Shown here one piece after another: positions 1 through 6,759 of a DNA stretch of 10,073 nucleotides (within the stretch, counting starts at the first letter, position 1; every line of letters begins with the position of its first letter). The translations under genes were made by a program, and so were the position numbers. The notes beneath the pieces were generated by a model, which saw only the letters and a list, made by a program, of their open reading frames with translations, was not told where the DNA came from and did no database searches. Source of the DNA: Sulfuricurvum sp. (GTDB lineage: Bacteria; Campylobacterota; Campylobacteria; Campylobacterales; Sulfurimonadaceae); assembly GCA_022729835.1 (NCBI GenBank), contig DZBC01000060.1, positions 1 to 10,073 on the forward strand, written 5' to 3'.

Positions 1-225
1 GGAATGCATACGGTGGGACAATCCTGGGTCAACGAGCATGAGGAGTATGTCGAGCACGGCGGCTCAACCTCTTGCAAAGCGTGCCACGGTAGCGATTATC
101 GCGGTTCGGTTCTCTCTAAAACATGGACGGCACGCTCATTTCGAGCCGACGACAAAACGGTCAACTACGCCAAAGACGATAAAGTAGGCTGTTATGACTG
201 CCATAACGGGCCAAGCGGAGATTAA
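1..225 (+). CDS. Multihaem cytochrome c, C-terminal end (partial at 5')
   Basis: The reading frame is open from base 1 and ends at TAA 223-225. The gene therefore begins upstream, and the ATG at position 4 is probably internal. The visible tail carries two c-type haem attachment motifs, CKACH and CYDCH, 39 residues apart, and ends shortly after in NGPSGD. CxxCH motifs bind covalently attached haem in exported cytochromes, so this is very likely a periplasmic or surface electron carrier with more haems upstream. The final CxxCHNGP pattern is common at the end of multihaem cytochromes. It converges on the di-haem lipoprotein gene across a 54-bp gap in which I see no strong terminator. Family beyond 'multihaem cytochrome c' cannot be assigned because the N-terminus is missing. 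Confidence 0.85.
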   Translation, partial: GMHTVGQSWVNEHEEYVEHGGSTSCKACHGSDYRGSVLSKTWTARSFRADDKTVNYAKDDKVGCYDCHNGPSGD

Positions 226-279
226 TATAGACCGTTATCGGAAAATAAAAGATGCCTTAACGATGATAATACAGAGCGA

Positions 280-2256
280 TTAACGCCCCTCAAAGGCCTG
301 TGGATAGGCCATGATCGGCAGATATTCGCTGTCGTAGTTATCGCCTGCTTCATCAATCAGCGTCGGCACCTTGCCCACATGCCACAAAATCGACTCCTCT
401 TCATGATAAGGTCGATCCGTGATCAACTCACCAAATGTATAGGGCGTGCCGTCGATATGGGTAAAGCCCTCTTCGCCTTCGCGGTAGTAGCGGTAGGTAA
501 AGAGCGGTGCGCCGAAGTAGTCTTTGCCTTTGGTGAAGCGCTGCGTGGCCACCACCTTGCGATAACCTTTAGCACCGGCAAGTGACTCAGCCTCTGTGGG
601 ATAGAGCAGCGGCGCTTGAATGAAGCCCTCTGATGTCAAATACCCTTTTTTGGCGGTAAATTCGCGCATCAAATCCAAGCGCTTACGCTGAATCTGTTTC
701 AACTCCGAAGCGTTTTCAAGTGCCAGTGCAGGAAAATCATCACTGTAGCCATTGGCCTTGGTAATAGTCTGGCTCAGATAGACCTCCATCGAAGCGGGCA
801 TGTCGCCATAAAGCGACGCACCGACAACATGGTTGAGAAATTTACGGTATTCACCAATGCCCGCATCACGGTTGATCGGGTCGCCACGGTGCGCTACACC
901 CGACGTTTGCGTCGTTGCGGCGGATCGGTTACGCTCATAACCCAGATAGTCCATCTCCCTCCAACCCAGATCGCCCGCAAATTTGCGTGAAAATGACCAG
1001 ACGGTATCGATGGTGTTGCCCGTGCCGGAGTTGAACTGCTCGGGCTCGAAGCCGTAGCGCGAGCTGTGGCAGCCCACGCACTGCATCAACTCTTCGGGCT
1101 TTTGCGCGCGCAGTGTTCCTTGTGCATCTTCGATCCACGCAGAGAGATACCAGCCCGCACCGCTGTCAATCCACGCCTCTTTTTCATTGTAATAAAGTGG
1201 TGCGTTTTCATCCTTAGAGTAAGGCTCCGTAGGATAGTGCATATTCCATTTGTACATGTAACGAATCTCTTTTACATGTGAAGCGCGTGCACCGGGGAAT
1301 TTCGACGCCGATCCATCTGATTCGACATCCACATAGTGAAGCGGATGGGCAAACTCCGTCTTGAGCGGGAAGAGCCCACGCAACAGCGCTACATCCGAGG
1401 CAGCTCCAACGTAATGTGTAGCGTTGTTCTCAATACGGTCTTGGATCGCCTGTTCGAGCAGCTCCAAATTGGCCTTGTAGGTTGCGAGACTAAAGCTACC
1501 ATTTTGATCTTTCATAAACTGTTCATTCAGACGAATATAGACCCCGCTCACACTACCCGTGTGCGGTGTAAAGATGCCATAGGGCATAAAGTTGATGGAG
1601 CGCCAGCCCGTGTTGTAGCCTTTTTCGTCTTGAAAGAGCGCTTCATCCGCGCTCTGCGTGCGCACAAAGCCATCGCTATCGGCAGGAAGCGCGGCAGGAT
1701 TGAGTGCCGGGAAGAGCCGAAAGGAATCGTCTTTAAGACCGCTGTTGCTGCGGGTTTTGGCGCCTTGCTTCTTGGCGTATGCCGCGCTCCAGTTGTCGTT
1801 TTGCACATAGCTTTTCATATCCCACACAGAGGCGTCAATACCCGTAGCGGCAAGCGCCTCATCGAGCTTTTCGGGGTAAATGGTGTTGACCCACGGATTG
1901 ATATTGGGCGAGGCGCTAAAGCGATCGGCAGGGCCAAAGGAGTATTCCGTTTGCAGATTTCCAAGCAAAGAGTCCGCACCTGCTTGAGGTGTTGTGTTGC
2001 CCAGACCCAGCCGAGCAGGCGCGTTGGAGTGGCAAAACAAGCAGGCATTTTGGGTGCCGAAGCTCGTCTCAATGTAACACTGCGCAGGAATATTGGCGTA
2101 AGGGTTTTCAAAGAGGGTTCGGGAGCGAAATTCTCCGATCATCGGGGCATCCTGTACTACAGGCGTCTCTGGTGTAGTAGGCGCTTTGGAGCCCGAATCG
2201 TTACAGCCTAAAAGCAGCAATCCACTGACAAAAGCTAAAAGTAAAGAGGTGTACAT
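280..2256 (-). CDS. Di-haem cytochrome c family lipoprotein (658 aa)
   Basis: This is a 658-residue exported lipoprotein. A hydrophobic N-terminus ends in the lipobox LLGC (Cys18), followed by Asn and a short Ser/Pro/Thr-rich linker. Two c-type haem motifs are visible, CLFCH (Cys72, Cys75, His76) and CVGCH (Cys393, Cys396, His397). They are about 320 residues apart, so each probably sits in its own domain. The rest is rich in Tyr/Trp and I do not recognise a named catalytic family. The ATG at 2254-2256 follows an AAAGG ribosome-binding site with about 7 nt spacing. It lies 63 bp downstream of the PhoX-like gene on the same strand and is probably its operon partner. The likely role is periplasmic or membrane-anchored redox chemistry, with unknown substrate. 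The 291-codon antisense frame over 1336-2211 is a shadow. Confidence 0.85.
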   Translation of the reverse strand: MYTSLLLAFVSGLLLLGCNDSGSKAPTTPETPVVQDAPMIGEFRSRTLFENPYANIPAQCYIETSFGTQNACLFCHSNAPARLGLGNTTPQAGADSLLGNLQTEYSFGPADRFSASPNINPWVNTIYPEKLDEALAATGIDASVWDMKSYVQNDNWSAAYAKKQGAKTRSNSGLKDDSFRLFPALNPAALPADSDGFVRTQSADEALFQDEKGYNTGWRSINFMPYGIFTPHTGSVSGVYIRLNEQFMKDQNGSFSLATYKANLELLEQAIQDRIENNATHYVGAASDVALLRGLFPLKTEFAHPLHYVDVESDGSASKFPGARASHVKEIRYMYKWNMHYPTEPYSKDENAPLYYNEKEAWIDSGAGWYLSAWIEDAQGTLRAQKPEELMQCVGCHSSRYGFEPEQFNSGTGNTIDTVWSFSRKFAGDLGWREMDYLGYERNRSAATTQTSGVAHRGDPINRDAGIGEYRKFLNHVVGASLYGDMPASMEVYLSQTITKANGYSDDFPALALENASELKQIQRKRLDLMREFTAKKGYLTSEGFIQAPLLYPTEAESLAGAKGYRKVVATQRFTKGKDYFGAPLFTYRYYREGEEGFTHIDGTPYTFGELITDRPYHEEESILWHVGKVPTLIDEAGDNYDSEYLPIMAYPQAFEGR

Positions 2257-2298
2257 GTAAAGACCTTTGAAGATAAGCGTTTGTGTATGGATTGAGGC

Positions 2299-2323
2299 AT
2301 AAGCCCCGCAAAGGGAGGCTTAT
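2299..2323 (-). other. Intercistronic hairpin between PhoX-like and cytochrome genes
   Basis: ATAAGCC and GGCTTAT form a 7-bp stem, extendable with a bulge, that overlaps the stop codon of the PhoX-like gene. On the minus strand it is followed by GCCTCAATCC rather than a T-tract, so it is unlikely to be a complete intrinsic terminator. It could attenuate or stabilise the mRNA between the two cistrons. Confidence 0.35.
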
Positions 2324-4206
2324 TTAAGACCTGGAATTCCGCCGATGTAACCGAAGTTAGCATCAAATGGATCAACCATAGGTTTGAGTGTATCAACAAG
2401 CTCTTTAGGCATAGTAGAAAGATAATCTCCGTGGTGTTGGCTGTTGCCCATGATATAGGCATAACCATCCATGTTGTCTACCACTTGAAGACCCGTAGAT
2501 TCGCCGCCGACAGTCACAGAAGCGATACGTGAAAGTTTCTTGGTATCGATGTTGTATGCCCATACGAAGTTGTTGACGTGGGTACCACTGTCCTCACCGA
2601 TAAAGACAGTACGCATCTTCTCAGAGTAGGCTACGTTGTCGGTATTGGCGACCTTATCGACATTACATGTATTACCCAGCGCATCGGTAGCGATCTCTTC
2701 GCCCAGAAGTGCCGCAGGAACATGCATGTGTGTCGGTACATACTCGGAAGCAATTGCATTTCCGTCAGTATCTTTTTGTCCACCCTCAAGTTTGATCTCG
2801 TAGGTGCCGCCGCAGTTGTTTTTGGCAATCTGGATGTGGTCAACCGCAAAAGAAGCGTCTGTTTTCATCCCTTTGTCGATGTAAGACATCGCCATGTATG
2901 CGATCTTGTCAGTGTTGTTGATCGCTACGCCTTCCATTTTGTTGAACTCAGTAGTAGCACCTTTAAGCGCGGCCAAACGGCGTGGCTCAAGGAACGCGGC
3001 AACCGTCTCCATGCCTGATTTAAGCTTGAGGTACTCTTTGCCGCTATGGCCTGCTTTGATTGCTGTATAACCGGCAGTGCTGATATTATTTTCAACTTGC
3101 TCAGGAGTCACATAATCGAAGATATCTTCAAATTTATAGGTGTTGGTCCAGCTCTCTACTTCAGATTCAGTTGCATGACCCAGCTTGATCCAGCTTAGTG
3201 TCGCTTCGCCGCCGTCGGTTGCGCCAGATGCAGAGATCTGATTCCATTTGGCCGCATAGAGTGTACCGGCAGAGAGATCGTTCACTTTATCGGCTACGAA
3301 CATCATGATAAATACGTTGGTGCCATCATCGCCGTAAAGTGCTGTTTTGGCATCACCGAATACCTGTGACATCTCCCAAGTTCCTTTACCCATTGCATAG
3401 CGTTTATGCAGGTTGTAAGAACCGTCTTTTTTGACCTCAACCTCTTGTGGGTAGCCGTAGTGGTACATATTGGCAGTTTTGCTACCTTTAAAATATACCT
3501 CGCTCATCGCTTTAATACCGGCAGCCGTTGTTTTAGCCGCACTTGCACCGCTTGCTGCAGTGAAGTAAAGATCATAATCCTCTTCGCCGCCAAGGTGGGT
3601 ATTCCAAGGAGTTTGTGAACCGAAACAGAAGATCCATCCGCCGTGTACACTAGAGTGGTCGATCGGTTTTTGATCAACAGCTTTGAGTGCACCGGTTTTG
3701 CCGTCTTGCTCGATGTCAGTCAAAATCATATTCATTGGCATACGGCTATACCAGCCCTCTTTCTTATACGAAGCAGTACCGTCGCTAAGAATGTTGTCAT
3801 ACTCTAGGTGGGAGACCAAAAAGAGTTTTCCATCGACATTAAGCAGTGAGTTGGCATCCGGAGTCTCTGCAACAACAGGTGCTCCCATAGGGTCCATGAT
3901 TGGAGTCATATCGTGATGATAGAGCTGACCTGCCGCGTGAGCGTTTGAACCAACCTTATCTTTAACACCAAACAATTTGGTGTACTCAAGTGCATATTCT
4001 GTGTATGAAGTATCAGTCGTATAAACACGCACTTTTGCTTCGGAATAGCTACGCGCCATGTCCGCATTTGTTTTAGGCGCTTCCATGCCGATAAATTCAA
4101 CTTTGCTCGCTTTAACGCCTTTAGAGTCGCTGTCGCTGTCATCACAGCCCGAAAAACCTACAACCAACACAGCCGATGCTGCAAGAGAGAGCCAACTTTT
4201 GCTCAT
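2320..4206 (-). CDS. PhoX/DUF839-family lipoprotein, phosphatase-like (628 aa)
   Basis: This is a 628-residue lipoprotein with a signal peptide ending in FSGC (Cys21), then an Asp/Ser-rich linker. The body resembles the PhoX (DUF839) beta-propeller family, whose best-known members are Ca/Fe-dependent alkaline phosphatases that release phosphate from organophosphates outside the cytoplasm. Family-like segments are TPWNTHLGGEED (residues 199-210), matching the PhoX TPWGTxLTCEE region, and FLEPRR followed by MEGVAIN (Met424). The usual Cys before the Glu pair is Gly207 here, so enzymatic activity is uncertain. The start was set at ATG 4204-4206 because it directly precedes the signal peptide and has an AGAAGGAT Shine-Dalgarno. 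The in-frame extension to 4470 crosses the promoter and is rejected. It is preceded by a Pho-box-like array. Alternative: a non-phosphatase DUF839 protein. Confidence 0.8.
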   Translation of the reverse strand: MSKSWLSLAASAVLVVGFSGCDDSDSDSKGVKASKVEFIGMEAPKTNADMARSYSEAKVRVYTTDTSYTEYALEYTKLFGVKDKVGSNAHAAGQLYHHDMTPIMDPMGAPVVAETPDANSLLNVDGKLFLVSHLEYDNILSDGTASYKKEGWYSRMPMNMILTDIEQDGKTGALKAVDQKPIDHSSVHGGWIFCFGSQTPWNTHLGGEEDYDLYFTAASGASAAKTTAAGIKAMSEVYFKGSKTANMYHYGYPQEVEVKKDGSYNLHKRYAMGKGTWEMSQVFGDAKTALYGDDGTNVFIMMFVADKVNDLSAGTLYAAKWNQISASGATDGGEATLSWIKLGHATESEVESWTNTYKFEDIFDYVTPEQVENNISTAGYTAIKAGHSGKEYLKLKSGMETVAAFLEPRRLAALKGATTEFNKMEGVAINNTDKIAYMAMSYIDKGMKTDASFAVDHIQIAKNNCGGTYEIKLEGGQKDTDGNAIASEYVPTHMHVPAALLGEEIATDALGNTCNVDKVANTDNVAYSEKMRTVFIGEDSGTHVNNFVWAYNIDTKKLSRIASVTVGGESTGLQVVDNMDGYAYIMGNSQHHGDYLSTMPKELVDTLKPMVDPFDANFGYIGGIPGLK

Positions 4207-4210
4207 AAAT

Positions 4211-4218
4211 ATCCTTCT
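4211..4218 (-). promoter_or_regulatory. Ribosome-binding site that fixes the PhoX-like start
   Basis: AGAAGGAT on the minus strand, with its AAGGA core 5 nt before ATG 4204-4206. This near-ideal Shine-Dalgarno decides against the 88-codon upstream extension. Confidence 0.8.
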
Positions 4219-4255
4219 TGATTTTGTTCCATCACATGAAAGAGTGGATTGAGAA

Positions 4256-4333
4256 ATAATACGCCCGGCGCGTTGCAGTGTTATTACGCAAAAGACCCAT
4301 TTTTGTCTCATTATCGACACAAAATGATTACAT
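4256..4333 (-). promoter_or_regulatory. Pho-box-like promoter of the PhoX-like gene
   Basis: On the minus strand a series of 11-bp units runs from 4333 down to 4268. The two units closest to the gene read GCGTAAT-AACA-CTGCAAC (4272-4289). Exactly 10 nt later comes TATTAT (4256-4261), a good -10 hexamer, which predicts transcription starting near 4249 and a leader of about 43 nt. Four further, looser units lie upstream: ATGTAAT, TTGTGTC, ATGAGAC and ATGGGTC, each followed by 4 bp. There is no TTGACA-like -35. The layout matches the classical PhoB box, two 7-bp direct repeats with a 4-bp spacer ending about 10 bp before the -10. The inner pair is the well-supported part; the outer units could be chance. 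Confidence 0.6.
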
Positions 4334-4391
4334 GCAGTCGTGCTATACAATATTTGTTGAGATCCCATGAGGCCTGAAATCATCAATTCAT

Positions 4392-4447
4392 CTGTTACCG
4401 TTTTGTAACCTAAGCGTATGGCGGACGTAATATGAAAAGCATAAACT
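4392..4447 (+). promoter_or_regulatory. Pho-box-like promoter of the beta-helix lipoprotein gene
   Basis: Four 7-mers occur at a strict 11-bp period: CTGTTAC (4392), TTGTAAC (4403), GCGTATG (4414) and ACGTAAT (4425). Ten nt after the last comes TAAACT (4442-4447), a weaker -10 that keeps TA at the start and T at the end. Transcription would start near 4454, downstream of the ATG at 4432 and upstream of the ATG at 4483. This supports 4483 as the real start codon. No -35 consensus is seen. The -10 is the weakest of the three promoters. Confidence 0.55.
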
Positions 4448-4482
4448 TTTGGCGATTCAATAACATACAAATGGAGTACATC

Positions 4483-6612
4483 ATGGCAAAAACCAAGAAT
4501 ATATCAGTCATCGCACTGAGCGCAGCAACAGCTGCATTGTTGACCCTCGCAGGTTGCGGCGGTGGCGGCGGCGGTGGCGGCTCTACGCCTTCGTCAAGCA
4601 GTTCGAGTGTCTCTTCGATCAGCAGCTCCAGTGTTTCTAGCTCCAGTAGCTCAGTTTCCAGCAGTTCAAGCTCTGCTAAAGAAGAGGTAACGCTTACAGG
4701 TGATATCACTTCCAATATGACGTTGACTGCAAACAAAATCTGGATCCTTGATGGTCTGGTTGTTGTCAAAGCAGGCGCCACCCTTACCATCGAAGCCGGC
4801 ACTACTATCGCTGGTAAAGACGGTACAGGTGACAGCACTTCATACATGATTGTTGACAAAGGTTCTAAAATCATCGCTGATGGTACGGCTGCTGCTCCAA
4901 TCATCTTCACTTCCAAAAAAGCACTTGACGGCGAAGCTGCCGCTGTAGGTCAGTGGGGCGGTCTTACGATCATCGGTAATGCCGGCAATGCTCAAGTCAA
5001 CCCTTACGAAGTAAACTCTGCGTTCGTTGCTGGTTCTTCTGACTTGGCGGACAACTCAGGTATCCTTCGCCATGTGCACATCCTCAACTCCGGTATCACT
5101 ATGGCTCAAGATAAAGAGATCAACGGTCTCTCTATGGTAGGCGTAGGTTCTGGCACTGTGGTAGATCACATCACTGTTGACAACTCTGACGATGACGGTA
5201 TCGAACTTTGGGGCGGTACGGTTAACCTCTCTAACATCACCATCACACGTTGTACAGACGACCACTTCGACATCGACGATGGCTTCAGCGGTACTGTCAC
5301 CAACCTGAGCATCACTCAGACTTCAGGTAATGCTGCCATTGAAATGTCTGGTACTACTGCCGCTACATTCGACGGTCTCACCATCGTTCAAAACACTTCT
5401 GCTAAAGAAGGCGTTGTGTTCTTCAAAGGCGACGGCATCGGCGGTCACATCAAAAACGCTACCATCACTGACAATGTCAATGATGCATACGGTGCTATCC
5501 ACTCTGACAAAACTCCTGATGCTACCAATGCATCATTCACCAACGTAACCCTTGCAGGTTCTGATACTGACGCTCGTTTCACAGGCGCCAACATCGCTGC
5601 GGTTGAAGCTAAATTCAATGCAGGTACTGGTAACTCAAGCGGTGCCAAAACAGAGCAAACACTTACTGGTGACATCACTACAAGCATGACGTTGACTGCT
5701 GATAAGACTTGGATCCTTGACGGTCTTGTCGTCGTTAAAAATGGCGCCACCCTTACCATCGAAGCCGGCACTACTATCGCTGGTAAAGACGGTACAGGTG
5801 ACAGCACTTCATACATGATTGTTGACAAAGGTTCTAAAATCATCGCTGATGGTACGGCTGCTGCTCCAATCATCTTCACTTCCAAAAAAGCACTTGACGG
5901 CGAAGCTGCCGCTGTAGGTCAGTGGGGCGGTCTTACGATCATCGGTAATGCCGGCAATGCTCAAGTCAACCCTTACGAAGTAAACTCTGCGTTCGTTGCT
6001 GGTTCTTCTGACTTGGCGGACAACTCAGGTATCCTTCGCCATGTGCACATCCTCAACTCCGGTATCACTATGGCTCAAGATAAAGAGATCAACGGTCTCT
6101 CTATGGTAGGCGTAGGTTCTGGCACTGTGGTAGATCACATCACTGTTGACAACTCTGACGATGACGGTATCGAACTTTGGGGCGGTACGGTTAACCTCTC
6201 TAACATCACCATCACACGTTGTACAGACGACCACTTCGACATCGACGATGGCTTCAGCGGTACTGTCACCAACCTGAGCATCACTCAGACTTCAGGTAAT
6301 GCTGCCATTGAAATGTCTGGTACTACTGCCGCTACATTCGACGGTCTCACCATCGTTCAAAACACTTCTGCTAAAGAAGGCGTTGTGTTCTTCAAAGGCG
6401 ACGGCATCGGCGGTCACATCAAAAACGCTACCATCACTGACAATGTCAATGATGCATACGGTGCTATCCACTCTGACAAAACTCCTGATGCTACCAATGC
6501 ATCATTCACCAACGTAACCCTTGCAGGTTCTGATACTGACGCTCGTTTCACAGGCGCCAACATCGCTGCGGTTGAAGCTAAATTCAATGCAGGTACTGGT
6601 AACACCAAGTAA
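4483..6612 (+). CDS. Two-repeat beta-helix-type surface lipoprotein (709 aa)
   Basis: A 709-residue lipoprotein: signal peptide with lipobox LAGC (Cys25), then eight Gly, then a Ser-rich tether (about residues 34-64), then two tandem repeats of 323 and about 319 residues. Each repeat opens with TLTGDIT, continues through GATLTIEAGTTIAG and GQWGGLTIIGNA, and has the acidic stretches DNSDDDGIELWGG and DDHFDIDDGFSG. Short repeating turns rich in Gly, Asn, Thr and Ile suggest a right-handed parallel beta-helix of the pectate-lyase-like type. The function is unknown and I see no proven catalytic motif. The start at 4483 was chosen for GGAG at 4473-4476 with 6 nt spacing and an immediate signal peptide; the longer start at 4432 overlaps the predicted promoter. 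Divergent from the PhoX-like gene and upstream of the TonB operon, it is probably surface-exposed. Confidence 0.85.
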   Translation: MAKTKNISVIALSAATAALLTLAGCGGGGGGGGSTPSSSSSSVSSISSSSVSSSSSSVSSSSSSAKEEVTLTGDITSNMTLTANKIWILDGLVVVKAGATLTIEAGTTIAGKDGTGDSTSYMIVDKGSKIIADGTAAAPIIFTSKKALDGEAAAVGQWGGLTIIGNAGNAQVNPYEVNSAFVAGSSDLADNSGILRHVHILNSGITMAQDKEINGLSMVGVGSGTVVDHITVDNSDDDGIELWGGTVNLSNITITRCTDDHFDIDDGFSGTVTNLSITQTSGNAAIEMSGTTAATFDGLTIVQNTSAKEGVVFFKGDGIGGHIKNATITDNVNDAYGAIHSDKTPDATNASFTNVTLAGSDTDARFTGANIAAVEAKFNAGTGNSSGAKTEQTLTGDITTSMTLTADKTWILDGLVVVKNGATLTIEAGTTIAGKDGTGDSTSYMIVDKGSKIIADGTAAAPIIFTSKKALDGEAAAVGQWGGLTIIGNAGNAQVNPYEVNSAFVAGSSDLADNSGILRHVHILNSGITMAQDKEINGLSMVGVGSGTVVDHITVDNSDDDGIELWGGTVNLSNITITRCTDDHFDIDDGFSGTVTNLSITQTSGNAAIEMSGTTAATFDGLTIVQNTSAKEGVVFFKGDGIGGHIKNATITDNVNDAYGAIHSDKTPDATNASFTNVTLAGSDTDARFTGANIAAVEAKFNAGTGNTK
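4555..4674 (+). repeat. Poly-Gly and poly-Ser lipoprotein tether (low complexity)
   Basis: The lipobox Cys codon is followed by eight Gly codons (GGC/GGT mixture, 4558-4581) and a stretch of mainly Ser codons (AGC, TCG, TCT, TCC, TCA, AGT) to 4674. Mixed codon use argues against recent slippage and for selection on the amino-acid composition, a flexible spacer between lipid anchor and folded domain. Confidence 0.8.
4774..5634 (+). repeat. 861-bp direct repeat, copy 1
   Basis: By line-by-line reading this stretch is identical to 5743-6603 at an offset of 969 bp (323 codons). It encodes most of the first beta-helix repeat. Homology continues upstream to about 4684, but that 90-bp flank has many differences from its counterpart, including synonymous ones. 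Confidence 0.93.
5743..6603 (+). repeat. 861-bp direct repeat, copy 2
   Basis: The second copy of the in-frame tandem repeat. Identity starts at GGCGCCACCC and ends at GGTACTGGTAAC, after which copy 1 continues into a linker and copy 2 into ACCAAG and the stop codon. The preceding flank (5653-5742) is clearly diverged from 4684-4773. Confidence 0.93.
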
Positions 6613-6620
6613 CACTCATC

Positions 6621-6643
6621 TTTGCAGGCGCTGCGCCTGCAAA
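6621..6643 (+). terminator. Perfect 10-bp hairpin after the beta-helix lipoprotein gene
   Basis: TTTGCAGGCG (6621-6630) and CGCCTGCAAA (6634-6643) are exact reverse complements around a CTG loop, 8 bp past the stop codon at 6612. Position and stability suggest transcript termination or 3'-end protection. The downstream sequence CATATTCC is not a real T-tract, so termination may be partial. Confidence 0.6.
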
Positions 6644-6662
6644 CATATTCCACTGAATTCTT

Positions 6663-6728
6663 TCGTAACCCTTCCGTAACCAAACAATCTGCCAAAGTAA
6701 TAACCACGTAATAAAGCTCACCTACAAT
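6663..6728 (+). promoter_or_regulatory. Double Pho-box-like promoter of the TonB operon
   Basis: Two boxes are visible: TCGTAAC-CCTT-CCGTAAC (6663-6680) and AAGTAAT-AACC-ACGTAAT (6695-6712). The second is followed after exactly 10 nt by TACAAT (6723-6728), a 5/6 match to the -10 consensus. Transcription would start near 6735, 25 nt before the first gene. The position 17 bp upstream of the -10 reads ATAACC, so there is no sigma-70 -35, as expected where an activator replaces it. The 8-mer GTAATAAC sits at the same distance from the -10 here and in the PhoX-like gene promoter. This is the clearest of the three sites. Confidence 0.68.
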
Positions 6729-6759
6729 CCGCCCCATACTAAATCTGCCTGGAGTACGA

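Noticed and set aside
226..279. Bidirectional terminator between the convergent cytochrome genes
   Set aside because: Only short, interrupted complementarity (TTATC with GATAA) is present and there is no T-tract, so I do not call one.
1336..2211. 291-codon plus-strand reading frame
   Set aside because: It lies fully antisense to the cytochrome lipoprotein gene, has an Arg/Cys-rich non-protein-like composition and matches no family I know.
4394..4409. GTTAC / GTAAC inverted repeat as a palindromic operator
   Set aside because: The same bases fit better as two direct half-sites (CTGTTAC, TTGTAAC) in 11-bp phase with two further units; the palindrome is not repeated at the other two promoters.
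4207..4470. 88-codon N-terminal extension of the PhoX-like reading frame
   Set aside because: It crosses the predicted promoter and has no ribosome-binding site or export-signal logic; the internal ATG at 4206 has a strong Shine-Dalgarno and begins a lipoprotein signal peptide.
4558..4674. Phase-variable simple-sequence repeat in the Gly/Ser tract
   Set aside because: Codons are mixed rather than a uniform short repeat, so slipped-strand phase variation is unlikely.
4410..4916. 168-codon minus-strand reading frame with poly-Pro and Leu/Glu runs
   Set aside because: It is a shadow of the Gly/Ser tether and repeat region on the plus strand; its low-complexity runs are just the reverse reading of Gly and Ser codons.
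4774..6603. CRISPR array or mobile element as the cause of the long repeats
   Set aside because: The two copies are long, in frame and part of one protein; there are no short spaced repeats, transposase genes or terminal inverted repeats.
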